Below, one piece after another: positions 54,611 to 63,512 of a stretch of 64,000 nucleotides of DNA (positions are counted from its first letter, which is position 1; each line of letters starts with the position of its first letter). The notes under the pieces are model-generated. The model worked only from the letters and a program-made list of their open reading frames with translations, did no database searches and was not told the DNA's origin. The stretch is from Bosea sp. ANAM02 (GTDB lineage Bacteria; Pseudomonadota; Alphaproteobacteria; Rhizobiales; Beijerinckiaceae). The stretch lies in assembly GCF_011764485.1 (NCBI RefSeq), contig NZ_AP022848.1:1702001-1766000 (forward strand), written 5' to 3'. The translations under genes were made by a program, and so were the position numbers.

Positions 54611-55240
54611 TTGTCCCGTTCGATTACCTATTACTTCTCGCTGCATTCGCCCTGGACCTATCTCGGCAATGCGGCCTTTCACGATATCGCCCGCCGGCAT
54701 GGCTGCGCGATCGACTACCGGCCGATGCCGTTGCGCTCGGTCTTCGACGAGACCGGCGGCTTGCCGCTGCCGAAACGGCATCCGGTGAGGCAGCGCTACC
54801 GGCTGCTCGATCTCCAGCGCTGGCGCGCGGCGCGGGACTTGCCGCTCGTGTTGCAGCCGAAGCATTTTCCGTTTGATCCGTCATTAGCCGATCGCATGAC
54901 GATTGCGATTCGGGCCAAGGGTGGCGACCCCTACGCCTTCATCAGCGACGTGATGGCGGGATTGTGGGCGCGGGACGAGGATATGAGCAGTCCCGAAGCG
55001 CTGCTCGCCTGCGCGGCGCGGGCCGGTCTCGACGGCGCGGCCCTGCTCGACGCGGCCGAGGGGGCTTCGGTCAAGCTCCGCTATGAGGAGACGCTCGGGC
55101 AGGCGGTCGAGGCCGGGGTCTTCGGCGCGCCGAGCTATGTGCTCGACGGCGAAGTGTTCTGGGGGCAGGACCGGCTCGATCTGCTGGATGCGGCGCTGGC
55201 CAGCGGCCGGGCGGCCTACTATGCGGAGGGCGCGCTTTGA
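54611..55240 (+). CDS. 2-hydroxychromene-2-carboxylate isomerase-like (DsbA/GST-kappa fold)
   Basis: 209 residues from a TTG with GAGG five bases upstream; a longer upstream frame is not similar to the family. The kappa-GST motif is ITYYFSLHSPWTYLGNAAFH, with Ser in place of Cys, then GVFGAPSYVLDGEVFWGQDR near the end. Characterised members isomerise chromenes in naphthalene breakdown; the in vivo substrate here is unknown. It ends 3 bp from the convergent SDR gene. Confidence 0.85.
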   Translation: MSRSITYYFSLHSPWTYLGNAAFHDIARRHGCAIDYRPMPLRSVFDETGGLPLPKRHPVRQRYRLLDLQRWRAARDLPLVLQPKHFPFDPSLADRMTIAIRAKGGDPYAFISDVMAGLWARDEDMSSPEALLACAARAGLDGAALLDAAEGASVKLRYEETLGQAVEAGVFGAPSYVLDGEVFWGQDRLDLLDAALASGRAAYYAEGAL

Positions 55241-55243
55241 GTT

Positions 55244-55990
55244 TCAGCCGATGATGTCGGGCGTGCGCCAGCCGAGATGCTGGCCGGCATCGACTGCGAT
55301 CATCTGGCCGGTCACGGAATCGGCGCGGGCGAGATAGAGCACGGCCTCGGCGATCTCCTCCGGCGCGACCCGGCGGCCGAGCAGCGTGCCCGCGGCTTCC
55401 TGCTCCAGGCGCTCGGCGCCGTCATAGGCGTTCGGGAAGGTCGGGCCGGGGCCGACGGCGTTGACGCGGATGCGCGGCGCCAGCGCCTGAGCCAGCGTCC
55501 GGGTCGCGGTGAGCAGGGCGGCCTTGGTCAGGGTGTAGGAGTAATATTGCGGCGTCAGCTTCCAGACGCGCTGGTCGACGATGTTGACGACGGCCCCCTT
55601 CGCATCGGCGGGGAGGCGTTCGGCCATGATCCCGATCAACTGGGAGGGCGCGCGCAGGTTGATCGAGAACTGGCGGTTCCAGCCGGCGATATCGAGCGAG
55701 CGGACATCGTCGGCGACGAAGCTCGCGGCGTTGTTGACCAGCAACGTGACCGGGCCCAGCGCCTTCTCCGCATCGGGAATCAGCGTCGCCACGGCTGTGG
55801 GATCGACGAGATCGGCGCTGAGCAGGCAGGTCTTTGCGCCTCGCTCCGCGAGTTCCCGGGCCAGCGCTTCCGCATCCTCATGGCTGCCGCCGTGATGGAT
55901 CGCGACCGCATAGCCGGCTCCGGCGAGCTTCTCGACGATGGCGCGGCCGATCCGGCGGGCGCCGCCCGTGACCAGAGCGACGTCAGACAT
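55244..55990 (-). CDS. Short-chain dehydrogenase, FolM-like
   Basis: 248 residues from the ATG at 55990. The cofactor motif is VALVTGGARRIGRAIVEKL. VTLLVNNAASF and the catalytic Tyr/Lys (YYSYTLTKAALL) are present. The C-terminus ends QMIAVDAGQHLGWRTPDIIG. DQRVWKLTPQ is the mark of the FolM-like (dihydromonapterin/dihydrofolate reductase) subgroup. It overlaps the end of the GT2 gene by 8 bp. Confidence 0.85.
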   Translation of the reverse strand: MSDVALVTGGARRIGRAIVEKLAGAGYAVAIHHGGSHEDAEALARELAERGAKTCLLSADLVDPTAVATLIPDAEKALGPVTLLVNNAASFVADDVRSLDIAGWNRQFSINLRAPSQLIGIMAERLPADAKGAVVNIVDQRVWKLTPQYYSYTLTKAALLTATRTLAQALAPRIRVNAVGPGPTFPNAYDGAERLEQEAAGTLLGRRVAPEEIAEAVLYLARADSVTGQMIAVDAGQHLGWRTPDIIG

Positions 55991-56825
55991 CGCGGGCATC
56001 GCGTTTAGCGGCAGGCGCTGCGATCGGCGTCGAGGCACGCCGCTGCAGGCGGCGCTCCCAGTGCTTGGCGACGCGCAGATAGCGATAGAAGGCGTAGTTC
56101 ATCGCGGTCATGAAGCCATAAATGCCGCGCAGCGCATGGCGGCGCCCGATATAGGCCTTGAGGAAATTGGCGGGAAACTCGGCGACCAGACGGAAGACGG
56201 AGAGCGAGCCGCCGCGCGCATCGAGATCGTCGGCCTGGGCGTCGCTATAGGCGTTGAGCTTGTCCATCTGCTCGCCGAGCGAGCGGACCGAGAAATGATG
56301 CACGGTTCCGCGCAGGCGCCCGACGCGGGCATCCGGCGCGAGGTCGACGCGGTCATGCACCGGAGAGGGCGAATAGCGGCCCTTGCTCTTGCGGTAGAGG
56401 CGCACGGGGGCCAGCGCATAGGCGAATCGATGCGGCGCGCCTTCGCCGGGGAAGATCTCGGCGATCCGCACCTTGTAGGCGTCCTTCGGCGGCGAGCCGT
56501 TGGCGAAGAGCGCGACGATCTCCGCGGCGAGATCGGGCGGGACGACCTCGTCGGCGTCGAGATTCAACAGCCAGTCATGCCGGCACTGTTCCTCGGCGAA
56601 GCGCTTCTGCTGCCCGTAGCCCGGCCAGGCGTTGAAGATGACGCGGGCGCCGAGCGACTCGGCCAGGGCCTGGGTGCCGTCGGTCGAGCCGGAATCGACG
56701 AGGACGATGTCGTCGCTCAGGGTCCGCGCGGCTTCGATGGTCCGGCCGATCCGGTCCGCCTCGTTCTGGGCGATGATGAAAATCGAGAGAGGCGGCACGG
56801 TTTTCTTCGGTTCCTGTCGTCTCAA
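55983..56825 (-). CDS. Glycosyltransferase family 2
   Basis: 280 residues. The GT-A start SIFIIAQNEADRIGRTIEAA, the first Asp-containing motif VLVDSGSTDGT, the DxD-like LNLDADEVV, and a C-terminal part (FLKAYIGRRHALRGIYGFMT) with a short membrane-associated segment are present. It resembles WaaE/KdtX-type lipopolysaccharide-core transferases. No other LPS genes lie nearby, and the acceptor is unknown. Confidence 0.87.
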   Translation of the reverse strand: MRRQEPKKTVPPLSIFIIAQNEADRIGRTIEAARTLSDDIVLVDSGSTDGTQALAESLGARVIFNAWPGYGQQKRFAEEQCRHDWLLNLDADEVVPPDLAAEIVALFANGSPPKDAYKVRIAEIFPGEGAPHRFAYALAPVRLYRKSKGRYSPSPVHDRVDLAPDARVGRLRGTVHHFSVRSLGEQMDKLNAYSDAQADDLDARGGSLSVFRLVAEFPANFLKAYIGRRHALRGIYGFMTAMNYAFYRYLRVAKHWERRLQRRASTPIAAPAAKRDARDV

Positions 56826-57171
56826 GGCTTAAGCACGCGCGGCGCGGAGCGGCAAGGCAGTCGCAGAATGCTGCGAGCGGACGTGGAACCTTGGGAAAGC
56901 TCCGGCGTTTGTAGGCCGGGCCATGTTCCTACGCCAACGGGTGATCGGGCTATTATTAGTATTCGATTTACCATAATGGCTAGTCGCTGGTTGGTTAACT
57001 TGGTTTTACCTATTTGCTTTCAGTTATCGCAATCGTGCCGCATTTCTGCCGTGGTCTGCAAGGCAGATGTGCTTCCGATGCAACAGACAAAGCCGGCTCC
57101 CGGTCTTATAACGGGTTCATCGAAATCAACCGCCGGGGTTTCCGGCGTCAGCGACGACTAAGGAGTTTGTC
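56826..57171. other. AT-rich promoter/leader region of the outer-membrane protein gene
   Basis: 346 bp between divergent genes. The part 56945-57040 is markedly more AT-rich than the genome and should contain the porin-like gene's promoter. I could not choose one -35/-10 pair with confidence, and there is no coding frame of note. Confidence 0.5.
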
Positions 57172-57822
57172 ATGAAGAAGTACCTGCTTGCGAGCGTTGC
57201 CGCGCTCGGCCTCGTCGCCGCTGGCGCCGCCTCGGCTGCCGACCTGCCGTCGCGCAAGGGCCCGGTTGCTGCCCCCGTCTACATGCCGCCGGCGTTCTCC
57301 TGGACCGGTTTCTACGTCGGTGCCAACGCCGGCTACGGCTGGGGCAACGTGAATGCCAACGGCTTCGCCAATATCGGCGATCTCGACGGCTTCGTCGGCG
57401 GTGGCCAGATCGGCTACAACTACCAGATGGGCCAGTTCGTCCTCGGCCTCGAGGCCGACCTGCAGGGCGCTGACCTCAGCTCGGGCAACAACCTCGGTCT
57501 GGTTCGCGTCAAGACCGACTATTTCGGCACGGTCCGTGCTCGCGTCGGCGTCGCCTTCGACCGGTTCATGCCCTACATCACCGGTGGTTGGGCTTACGGC
57601 AACGTGAAGACCTCGATCCCGGCTCTCGGCTTCTCCTCGGATCGCAGCCACACCGGCGGCTTCGCCGTCGGCGGCGGTCTCGAGTACGCCGTCACCAACA
57701 ACATCATCGCTGGCGTCGAGTACCTCTACGTCGACCTCGGCGAGAAGAACATCGCTGGCGCCGGCACCAAGGTCGGCACCGACTTCTCGGTCGTCCGCGC
57801 CCGCCTCAGCTACAAGTTCTGA
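57172..57822 (+). CDS. Outer-membrane beta-barrel protein, Omp25/Omp31 family
   Basis: 216 residues. A signal peptide (MKKYLLASVAALGLVAAGAA, cleaved after ASA) precedes the mature DLPSRKGPVAAP start typical of the rhizobial family. Alternating strands follow (FSWTGFYVGANAGYGWGN, GGQIGYNYQMGQFVLGLEAD). The last residue is Phe in RLSYKF, the BAM signal. AAGGAG lies upstream. It is probably one of the abundant envelope proteins; a strong terminator follows. Confidence 0.94.
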   Translation: MKKYLLASVAALGLVAAGAASAADLPSRKGPVAAPVYMPPAFSWTGFYVGANAGYGWGNVNANGFANIGDLDGFVGGGQIGYNYQMGQFVLGLEADLQGADLSSGNNLGLVRVKTDYFGTVRARVGVAFDRFMPYITGGWAYGNVKTSIPALGFSSDRSHTGGFAVGGGLEYAVTNNIIAGVEYLYVDLGEKNIAGAGTKVGTDFSVVRARLSYKF

Positions 57823-57848
57823 TCCTCTCCTCCCGGAGACAGAACGGA

Positions 57849-57876
57849 CCCGGTGGCCTTGGCCACCGGGTTTTTT
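57849..57876 (+). terminator. Rho-independent terminator of the outer-membrane protein gene
   Basis: CCCGGTGGCC (57849-57858) pairs with GGCCACCGGG (57861-57870), followed by six T residues. Confidence 0.93.
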
Positions 57877-57990
57877 GTTGCCTGCAAGTCGACGTCGCCG
57901 CGACGCCGGATATGAAAAAGCCGGCGACCAGGGCCGCCGGCTTCCGAATGGCTTCGATTCTTCGCGGCGCGATCGGCGCCGGCGGTTCTG

Positions 57991-58593
57991 TCAGCCCTTG
58001 AAGCGGGTCGCCTCGAAGGCGGGAACGCGGGCGGCGAAATCGTCGAGCCAGGCGACGAGCTTCGGATGGGTCGCACGCCAGGTGCCCTCAAAGCGCAGGT
58101 CGAGATAGCCGAGCGCGCAGGCGACGGCGATCTCGCCGATGCGCGGTTTGCCCGGGAAGGCGGGCGGCATGGCTTCGAGCGCCTCCAGTCCGCGCGCGAC
58201 CTTGCCGTCCTGATGCGCAACCCAGTTGGCGTTGCGCCCTTCCTCCGGGCGGAAGCGGCCTTCATAGACCTTGAGCAAGGCGGCATCGCAGATGCCGTCG
58301 GCCAAGGCCTGCAGGCGAAGCTGGGCGAAGCGGGCCTCGCCGGCCGGAATCAGCTTGCCGCCGCTGAGATGGTCGAGATAGTCGACGATGACGCGCGAAT
58401 CGAACAGGGTCGTGCCGTCTTCCAGCACCAGCGTCGGAATCTTGCCGAGCGGGTTCTGCTGGCGCAGCGCCTCCGCCGGATCGTTGGTGTCGGCCGGAAC
58501 GATCTCGATGCGCTCCATCAGCCCGAGTTCGATGGCCGCCAGTTTGACCTTGCGGCCGAAGGGGGAGGCGGGGGAGGAGCGCAGGACGAGCAT
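57991..58593 (-). CDS. Glutathione S-transferase family protein
   Basis: 200 residues. The thioredoxin-fold start is LVLRSSPASPFGRKVKLAAI with the likely catalytic Ser. QQNPLGKIPTLVLEDGTTLF and DSRVIVDYL follow. The C-terminal helix part has GEIAVACALGYLDLRFEG. It belongs to the YfcG/omega-like GSTs; the substrate is not known. Confidence 0.9.
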   Translation of the reverse strand: MLVLRSSPASPFGRKVKLAAIELGLMERIEIVPADTNDPAEALRQQNPLGKIPTLVLEDGTTLFDSRVIVDYLDHLSGGKLIPAGEARFAQLRLQALADGICDAALLKVYEGRFRPEEGRNANWVAHQDGKVARGLEALEAMPPAFPGKPRIGEIAVACALGYLDLRFEGTWRATHPKLVAWLDDFAARVPAFEATRFKG

Positions 58594-58629
58594 CGGCGGA
58601 ATCCTTGAGGCGGACAGAGACGTGGTCGA

Positions 58630-59481
58630 TCAGCCGTCGGGGCGGATCGCCTCGCAACGATAGCGCGGGCGCGGCCCCTGGGCGAGCCGTTCGGTCAGCG
58701 CCGGCAGCAGCGTTTTCGCCTCCTCGGCCAGCCGCCAGGGCGGGTTGACGACCAGAAGTCCGGTGGCGCTGAGGCCGCCCGCCGCTTCGGGGCGGTCGAC
58801 ATCCATTTCGAGGCGCAGGAGCCGGCCGATTCCAGCGTCGAGCACTGCGTCCATCAGCGAATCGATGCCGTGGCTGCCCTTGATCGGATACCAGAGCGCA
58901 TAGATTCCGGTCGGCCATTTGCGATGCGCCGCGATGAACTCGTCGGCCAGCGTGGCGAACTCGTCCTTCTCCTCGAAAGGCGGATCGATCAGGACGAGGC
59001 CGCGGCGTTCCTTCGGCGGGACATTCGCGCGCAGCGCCGTCCAGCCATCGATGGCGAGCGGAATGCAGCGCTTGTCGCGGCCGATCGCTTCGGTGAGCTT
59101 CCTGTAGGTCGGCGGATGGAGTTCGGCGGCGACCAGTCGGTCATCCGGGCGCATCGCGTGGCGGCAGAGCCAGGGCGAGCCCGGATAGGCACCGGCGCCA
59201 TAGAGCGCGCGGGCGCCAGCCAGCGAGGCGCGATAGGGCGCGAGCAGAGCCTCGACCGAAGGAGACAGCGGCGAGCGGTCGATCCGCGCGATGCCGTCCT
59301 TCCATTCATGCGTCCTGAGCGCCTCTTCCGAATCGAGGTCGTAGCGGCCGCTGCCGGCATGGGTGTCGATGATGCGATAGGGCGTCGGCTTGGCGGCGAG
59401 ATGCAGCAGGATGCGCGTCAGCACGGCATGCTTCAGCACATCGGCGAAGTTTCCGGCGTGGAAGCCATGGCGATAGTTCAT
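58630..59481 (-). CDS. rlmJ: 23S rRNA (adenine(2030)-N6)-methyltransferase
   Basis: 283 residues. The start MNYRHGFHAGNFADVLKHAV is the RlmJ signature. DTHAGSGRYDL is the SAM motif and LIDPPFEEKDEF the catalytic DPPF. VVNPPWRLAEEA is near the end. It methylates A2030 of 23S rRNA. Confidence 0.95.
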   Translation of the reverse strand: MNYRHGFHAGNFADVLKHAVLTRILLHLAAKPTPYRIIDTHAGSGRYDLDSEEALRTHEWKDGIARIDRSPLSPSVEALLAPYRASLAGARALYGAGAYPGSPWLCRHAMRPDDRLVAAELHPPTYRKLTEAIGRDKRCIPLAIDGWTALRANVPPKERRGLVLIDPPFEEKDEFATLADEFIAAHRKWPTGIYALWYPIKGSHGIDSLMDAVLDAGIGRLLRLEMDVDRPEAAGGLSATGLLVVNPPWRLAEEAKTLLPALTERLAQGPRPRYRCEAIRPDG

Positions 59482-59544
59482 GCCGCCGTTGGTAGAGGAA
59501 GCCGCCTCCGACCGGAAGCGGCAAAGTCTGGCGGTGTTCGGCTT

Positions 59545-60207
59545 TCAGCGCGGGGCGACGACGGTGAACTCGCGGGCGCGGCAGCCGGAGCGGTCGACCT
59601 GCTGGCAGGAGCGGAAATCGCGCAGATCCCGGGTGAAGCAAATCTTCACCTCCTGCAGCACGCCGCGCCTGCAGGCGACGGACATCATATCGGTTCGCAA
59701 GCCCGGATTGGCGGCGGCGAAAGCGCGTTCGAGGTCGATCGCGGTCCAGGTCTGGTCGCGATCCGCCTTGGCCAGAGCCGGCGGAATGACGACCTTCTCG
59801 CGGGCACGGCGGACATCGCGGAAATAATCGCTCGGGCTGGAGCCGGTGCAGGTGCCGTGCTTGCGCCATTGATAGCGGGCGAGGCCCTCGCTCGGGAACA
59901 GGCCTTCGGCCTGCTCCAGCGCGATCCGCGAGGGCGTACGCCCGGCCGGGCCGCATTCGCTGGGATAACCGCGCTCGTGCTGAGGCCAGAGGCCATGCAC
60001 GACGAAGCGCAGGCCTGCGCCTTCGCCGCATTGCTCGCGGTTGCGCGAGCGGTCCCCGTCGAGCTCGCAAAAACCCGGCGACCAGGACAGCGCCAGGACG
60101 TAGAAGTCGAAATCCCCCGGCGTGCCGCCGCGTTGGCCGAAGCCCTGGGCATGGCCCGCCGCCGTGAAGCCGAACAGCGCCAGAGCCGCGATGGCGAGCG
60201 ATTTCAT
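59545..60207 (-). CDS. Ribonuclease T2 family protein, secreted
   Basis: 220 residues from the ATG at 60207. A signal peptide (cleaved after GHAQ) precedes the T2 fold: CAS I FVVHGLWPQH with H71 and CAS II WRKHGTC with K116 and H117. The positions that in classical T2 enzymes are His-Glu before the Trp read Tyr112-Gln113. Eight cysteines suit disulfides. It degrades RNA in the periplasm or outside. The next gene on the same transcript (17 bp upstream) encodes an exported protein too. Confidence 0.9.
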   Translation of the reverse strand: MKSLAIAALALFGFTAAGHAQGFGQRGGTPGDFDFYVLALSWSPGFCELDGDRSRNREQCGEGAGLRFVVHGLWPQHERGYPSECGPAGRTPSRIALEQAEGLFPSEGLARYQWRKHGTCTGSSPSDYFRDVRRAREKVVIPPALAKADRDQTWTAIDLERAFAAANPGLRTDMMSVACRRGVLQEVKICFTRDLRDFRSCQQVDRSGCRAREFTVVAPR

Positions 60208-60224
60208 GATCGGGCGACCTACGA

Positions 60225-60683
60225 TCAGGGGCGCGCCATCTTGCAGTCGGGTGCGTAGGTGCGGAGGCGATCGAGGCCGCTTACGCACCAGTTGACGTTC
60301 CAGGTCAGGCCGAACAGGCCGAGATTCTCGCGCACGGAATAGTCGACGCGGCGGAACTTGCCGTCGTTCAGCAGCACGCGGCCGCTGCAGAAGCGCCGCG
60401 GGATGAAGTCGGCGCCCCAGCTCCGATAGCCGATCTGCCCGATGCGGTCATAGGAGAGCGCCTGGAGCGGGCCCCAATAGGTATTCTCGCGGGCATTGAA
60501 GCGGCTGGTGACTTCGCTCAGCACGGCCGGGTCGTCGCAGCCGGGGAGGCTGCCGTACATCGCGAAGGTGCGGTTCTCCGCGCGGTCCAGCGGATGGACG
60601 AAGCGGCCGTTCGCGGCATGGACCACGAAGCCCGCGAGGCAGGCGATGGAAACAAGGGCGGTTCGCAGCAGGGCGCGGCGCAT
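60225..60683 (-). CDS. Exported protein of unknown function
   Basis: 152 residues from the ATG at 60683. It has a clear signal peptide (MRRALLRTALVSIACLAGFV, cleaved after VHAA). The mature part contains four cysteines (PGCDD, RRFCSG, WCVSG, DCKM) and RVDYSVRENLGLFGLTWNV. It appears to be co-transcribed with the RNase T2 gene. I do not recognise a family. Confidence 0.7.
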   Translation of the reverse strand: MRRALLRTALVSIACLAGFVVHAANGRFVHPLDRAENRTFAMYGSLPGCDDPAVLSEVTSRFNARENTYWGPLQALSYDRIGQIGYRSWGADFIPRRFCSGRVLLNDGKFRRVDYSVRENLGLFGLTWNVNWCVSGLDRLRTYAPDCKMARP

Positions 60684-60864
60684 CGAATCAGGCCTCGTCA
60701 GGAAGGGCGAAGATGACGCGCACGATGGCGATGTGGCGGTCACGGGTCAAGGCGCAAGCGTGTGGCGCGGCGGCATGCAAAGACAGGCCGGCGGGCAGAA
60801 GCCGCCCGCGCTGGCGCGGCTTGCCGCGATCGGACAGATTGGCCGCGGAAATGGAGGAAACGAC

Positions 60865-61500
60865 ATGAGCGATTGCTTCGACGACCCGGCGGCGCGCATC
60901 GAGGATGCGGATGCCCTGCGCGGCCATATCGGCCCTGTCTCGCCGCTGGCGGCCAGCAAGATGCTGCGCCGGCTGGACCATTTCTGCCGCGACTTCATCG
61001 CGCTGTCGCCCTTCCTCGTGCTGGCGAGCTGCGATGCCGAGGGCAATGCCGATGCGAGCCCGCGCGGCGACGGGCCGGGCTTCGTGCGCGTGCTCGACGA
61101 CACGACCCTGCTGATCCCCGACCGGCGCGGCAACAACCTGATCGATTCCTTCCGCAACATCGTCTCGTCGCCGGGCGTCGGGCTCGTCTTCATGGTGCCG
61201 GGCATCCCGGAGACGCTGCGCGTCAACGGCAAGGCGCGTGCGACGCGCGATCCAGCCTTGCTGGCGCCTTCCGTCATGCAGGAGCGCGTGCCGGTGACCG
61301 GGCTGATCGTCGCGGTTGAGGAAGCCTATTTCCATTGCGGCAAGGCGCTGATCCGCTCGAAGCTGTGGGACCCGGCCTCGCAGGTGCCGCGCCACTCCTT
61401 CCCGACGCTCGGCCGCATCATCGCCGACCAGACCAAGGCAGTCGACGGCGACGAGGCCGATCGCAATCTCGAGGAAGCCTATCGCACCCGGCTCTATTGA
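60865..61500 (+). CDS. Pyridoxamine 5'-phosphate oxidase-like flavin protein (DR2398-type)
   Basis: 211 residues from the ATG at 60865, preceded by GGAGGAAA. Split-barrel marks: FLVLASCDAEGNADASPRGD, the FMN-binding LIPDRRGNNLIDSFRNI, and VGLVFMVPGIPETLRVNGKA. It fits the MSMEG_1061/DR2398 family of PNPOx-like proteins. It is convergent with the EamA gene. Confidence 0.87.
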   Translation: MSDCFDDPAARIEDADALRGHIGPVSPLAASKMLRRLDHFCRDFIALSPFLVLASCDAEGNADASPRGDGPGFVRVLDDTTLLIPDRRGNNLIDSFRNIVSSPGVGLVFMVPGIPETLRVNGKARATRDPALLAPSVMQERVPVTGLIVAVEEAYFHCGKALIRSKLWDPASQVPRHSFPTLGRIIADQTKAVDGDEADRNLEEAYRTRLY

Positions 61501-61512
61501 GGCGGCATCGCG

Positions 61513-62415
61513 TCAGGGGGCCCCGGCCCCGGTCGCTTCGAGCACGGCGGGCGTCGGGGCGGCCTTGCGTTCGAGGATGAGCAGGACGAGGCCGGCCGCC
61601 ACGATCAGGGCCGCGCCGCAGAGCATGGCGGGCGTCGGCCAGTCGCCGAAGACGAACCAGCCGAAGACCAGCGCCCAGATGATCAGCGTATACTGGTAGG
61701 GCACGACGACCGAGGCCTCCGCCAGCTTGAGCGAGCGGGTGACGCAGATATGCGCGCCCATCGCGACGATGCCGAGCAGAGCGAGCAGGGCAGTATCCTT
61801 CAGACTCGGCGTTACCCAGCCGAAGGGCAGGAGCGCGATCCCCATCAGCAGCGCGCCGAGCGTCTGCCAGGCGACCAGCGTAACGTCGGGCGTGCCGCGC
61901 AACCGGCGGCCGGCGATCATCATCGCGGCGAAGAGGAAGCTGCCGGCGACCGCGATCAGCGCCGGCATCGACAGGCTCGCACCGCTCGGATTGAGCGAGA
62001 CCGCGACGCCCGCGAAGCCCAGGGCGACGGCGAGCCAGCGCCGGCCGTCGATGCGCTCGCCGAGCAGCAGCGCGGCGAGGATCACCACCCAGACCGGCGC
62101 AGCGAGCCAGATCGTCATGGCGTCTGCGAGCGGCAGATAGGTAACCGCCAGATAGAACAGCGCGACCTCGCCCGACGAGAACAGCACGCGCAAAGCCTGC
62201 AAGCCCGGTCGCTCCGGCCGCAGGGTCCGCTGCACGCCCTGCTTGAAGACGAAGGGCAGGATGACGACGAGCGCCGCGAGGCTGCGCAGCAGCAGGAGCT
62301 GGCCGACCGTGTAGGTCGCGACCAGCCATTTGCCCATCACGTCGTTGAGCGAGAACAGCAGGATGCCGATCAGCATCATGGCGATGCCGGCGAGCGAGGC
62401 GTTGCGGGCGGTCAT
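61513..62415 (-). CDS. EamA (DMT) family transporter
   Basis: 300 residues from the ATG at 62415. There are ten hydrophobic helices in two EamA repeats: LLFSLNDVMGKWLVATY and LFYLAVTYLPLADAMTIWL in the first, ICVTRSLKLAEASVVVPYQY in the second. It is probably a metabolite exporter or permease. It is divergent from the ArsR/SRPBCC pair. Confidence 0.9.
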   Translation of the reverse strand: MTARNASLAGIAMMLIGILLFSLNDVMGKWLVATYTVGQLLLLRSLAALVVILPFVFKQGVQRTLRPERPGLQALRVLFSSGEVALFYLAVTYLPLADAMTIWLAAPVWVVILAALLLGERIDGRRWLAVALGFAGVAVSLNPSGASLSMPALIAVAGSFLFAAMMIAGRRLRGTPDVTLVAWQTLGALLMGIALLPFGWVTPSLKDTALLALLGIVAMGAHICVTRSLKLAEASVVVPYQYTLIIWALVFGWFVFGDWPTPAMLCGAALIVAAGLVLLILERKAAPTPAVLEATGAGAP

Positions 62416-62509
62416 GGCAGGCAAAAGTGTTCCAAAGGCGCGCCACCACTGGCGGAGTCCGCGGCGCGTGGCAATCCGCGTTTCCGCATGCCCCCATGAC
62501 ACCTAAATA

Positions 62510-62545
62510 TTAAGTATTGACTTAATTAAGTGAATAGCGAATTTA
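62510..62545 (+). promoter_or_regulatory. arsR promoter with overlapping operator
   Basis: TTGACT (62517-62522) is followed after 17 bp by AATTTA (62540-62545). TTAAGT / ACTTAA (62510-62515 and 62520-62525) and the palindrome CTTAATTAAG (62521-62530) overlap the -35 and spacer and would suit an ArsR dimer. The -10 lies only 6 bp before the ATG, so the mRNA may be leaderless. Confidence 0.6.
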
Positions 62546-62551
62546 TCGGGC

Positions 62552-62875
62552 ATGGATCGCTTTGCCGCTCTCGCCGACCCGACACGCCGCAGCATCGTCG
62601 AGATGCTGGGGGAGCGGGCGCTGTCGGCTGGCGAGATCGGGGCGCGCTTCAGCGCCAGCGCGCCGGCGATCTCGCAGCATCTCAAGGTGCTCAGAGAGGC
62701 AGGGCTGGTGACGGTGGAGGTGAGGGGGCAGCAGCGAATCTACCGGCTCGATCCGGCGGGGCTCGCGGCGTTCGACGCCTGGCTCGGCAAGGTCCGGCGC
62801 TTCTGGGGGCGCCATCTCGATATCCTGGAACAGGAACTTGCGAAGCCCGAACCGGGCGAGGGAGATATCCGATGA
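62552..62875 (+). CDS. ArsR family transcriptional regulator
   Basis: 107 residues. A winged helix with MDRFAALADPTRRSIVEMLG at the start, then SAPAISQHLKVLREAGLVTV. The metal-binding cysteines of the ArsR/SmtB sensors are absent, so it probably belongs to the SRPBCC-associated group. It has no ribosome site before the ATG and overlaps the next gene by ATGA. Confidence 0.93.
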   Translation: MDRFAALADPTRRSIVEMLGERALSAGEIGARFSASAPAISQHLKVLREAGLVTVEVRGQQRIYRLDPAGLAAFDAWLGKVRRFWGRHLDILEQELAKPEPGEGDIR

Positions 62876-63426
62876 ACGATTATGGCGTCGTGCTGGAAAG
62901 CGGTGCGGTGCGCTTCGAGCGCCTGCTGCCGGGACCTGTCGAGCGGGTCTGGGCCTATCTCACCAAGTCGGAGAAGCGTGGACTATGGCTGGCCTCGGGC
63001 ATGTTCGATCTCAGGGTCGGTGGCCATACGGAGATGCTGTTCAAGCACTCCGAGATCACCAACGAGACGCCGCCGGAAGCCTATCGCGAGGTGCATGAGA
63101 ACGGCGTGCGCTCGACCGGGACGATCACCCGCTACGAGCCACCCCGGATCATCGCCTTCACCTGGGGCGGTGGCGGCGAGCCGGAATCCGAGGTCGCGTT
63201 CGAACTCATGCCGAAGGGCGAGAAGGTCCTGCTGGTGCTGACGCATCGCAAGCTGACGAGCAAGGCGGAGATGACGAGCGTTTCGGGCGGCTGGCACATG
63301 CATCTGGGCCTGCTGGAGGATGCGCTCACGGGCGCACCGCGGCGCGGATTCTGGTCGCGGTTCGCGGCGCTCGATGCGGATTACGCTCAGCGCTATGCCG
63401 GCCTGCCCGAGCCGGGCGAGGGCTGA
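62872..63426 (+). CDS. SRPBCC (AHSA1-like) protein
   Basis: 184 residues. The START/Bet v1 pattern is RFERLLPGPVERVWAYLTKS, then GLWLASGMFDLRVGG, TRYEPPRIIAFTWGGGGEPE and SGGWHMHLGLLEDALTG. It is coupled to the ArsR gene, the classical ArsR–AHSA1 pair. Such proteins bind small hydrophobic ligands or act on stress; the ligand is unknown. Confidence 0.9.
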   Translation: MNDYGVVLESGAVRFERLLPGPVERVWAYLTKSEKRGLWLASGMFDLRVGGHTEMLFKHSEITNETPPEAYREVHENGVRSTGTITRYEPPRIIAFTWGGGGEPESEVAFELMPKGEKVLLVLTHRKLTSKAEMTSVSGGWHMHLGLLEDALTGAPRRGFWSRFAALDADYAQRYAGLPEPGEG

Positions 63427-63512
63427 CCGAGGCGCTGTCGAACTTCGCGGGAAAAACCGTCGTTTTGTGGCTGGTCGAAGGGCCCAAGCCCGCAATCGGC
63501 GAAAATGCCGCC

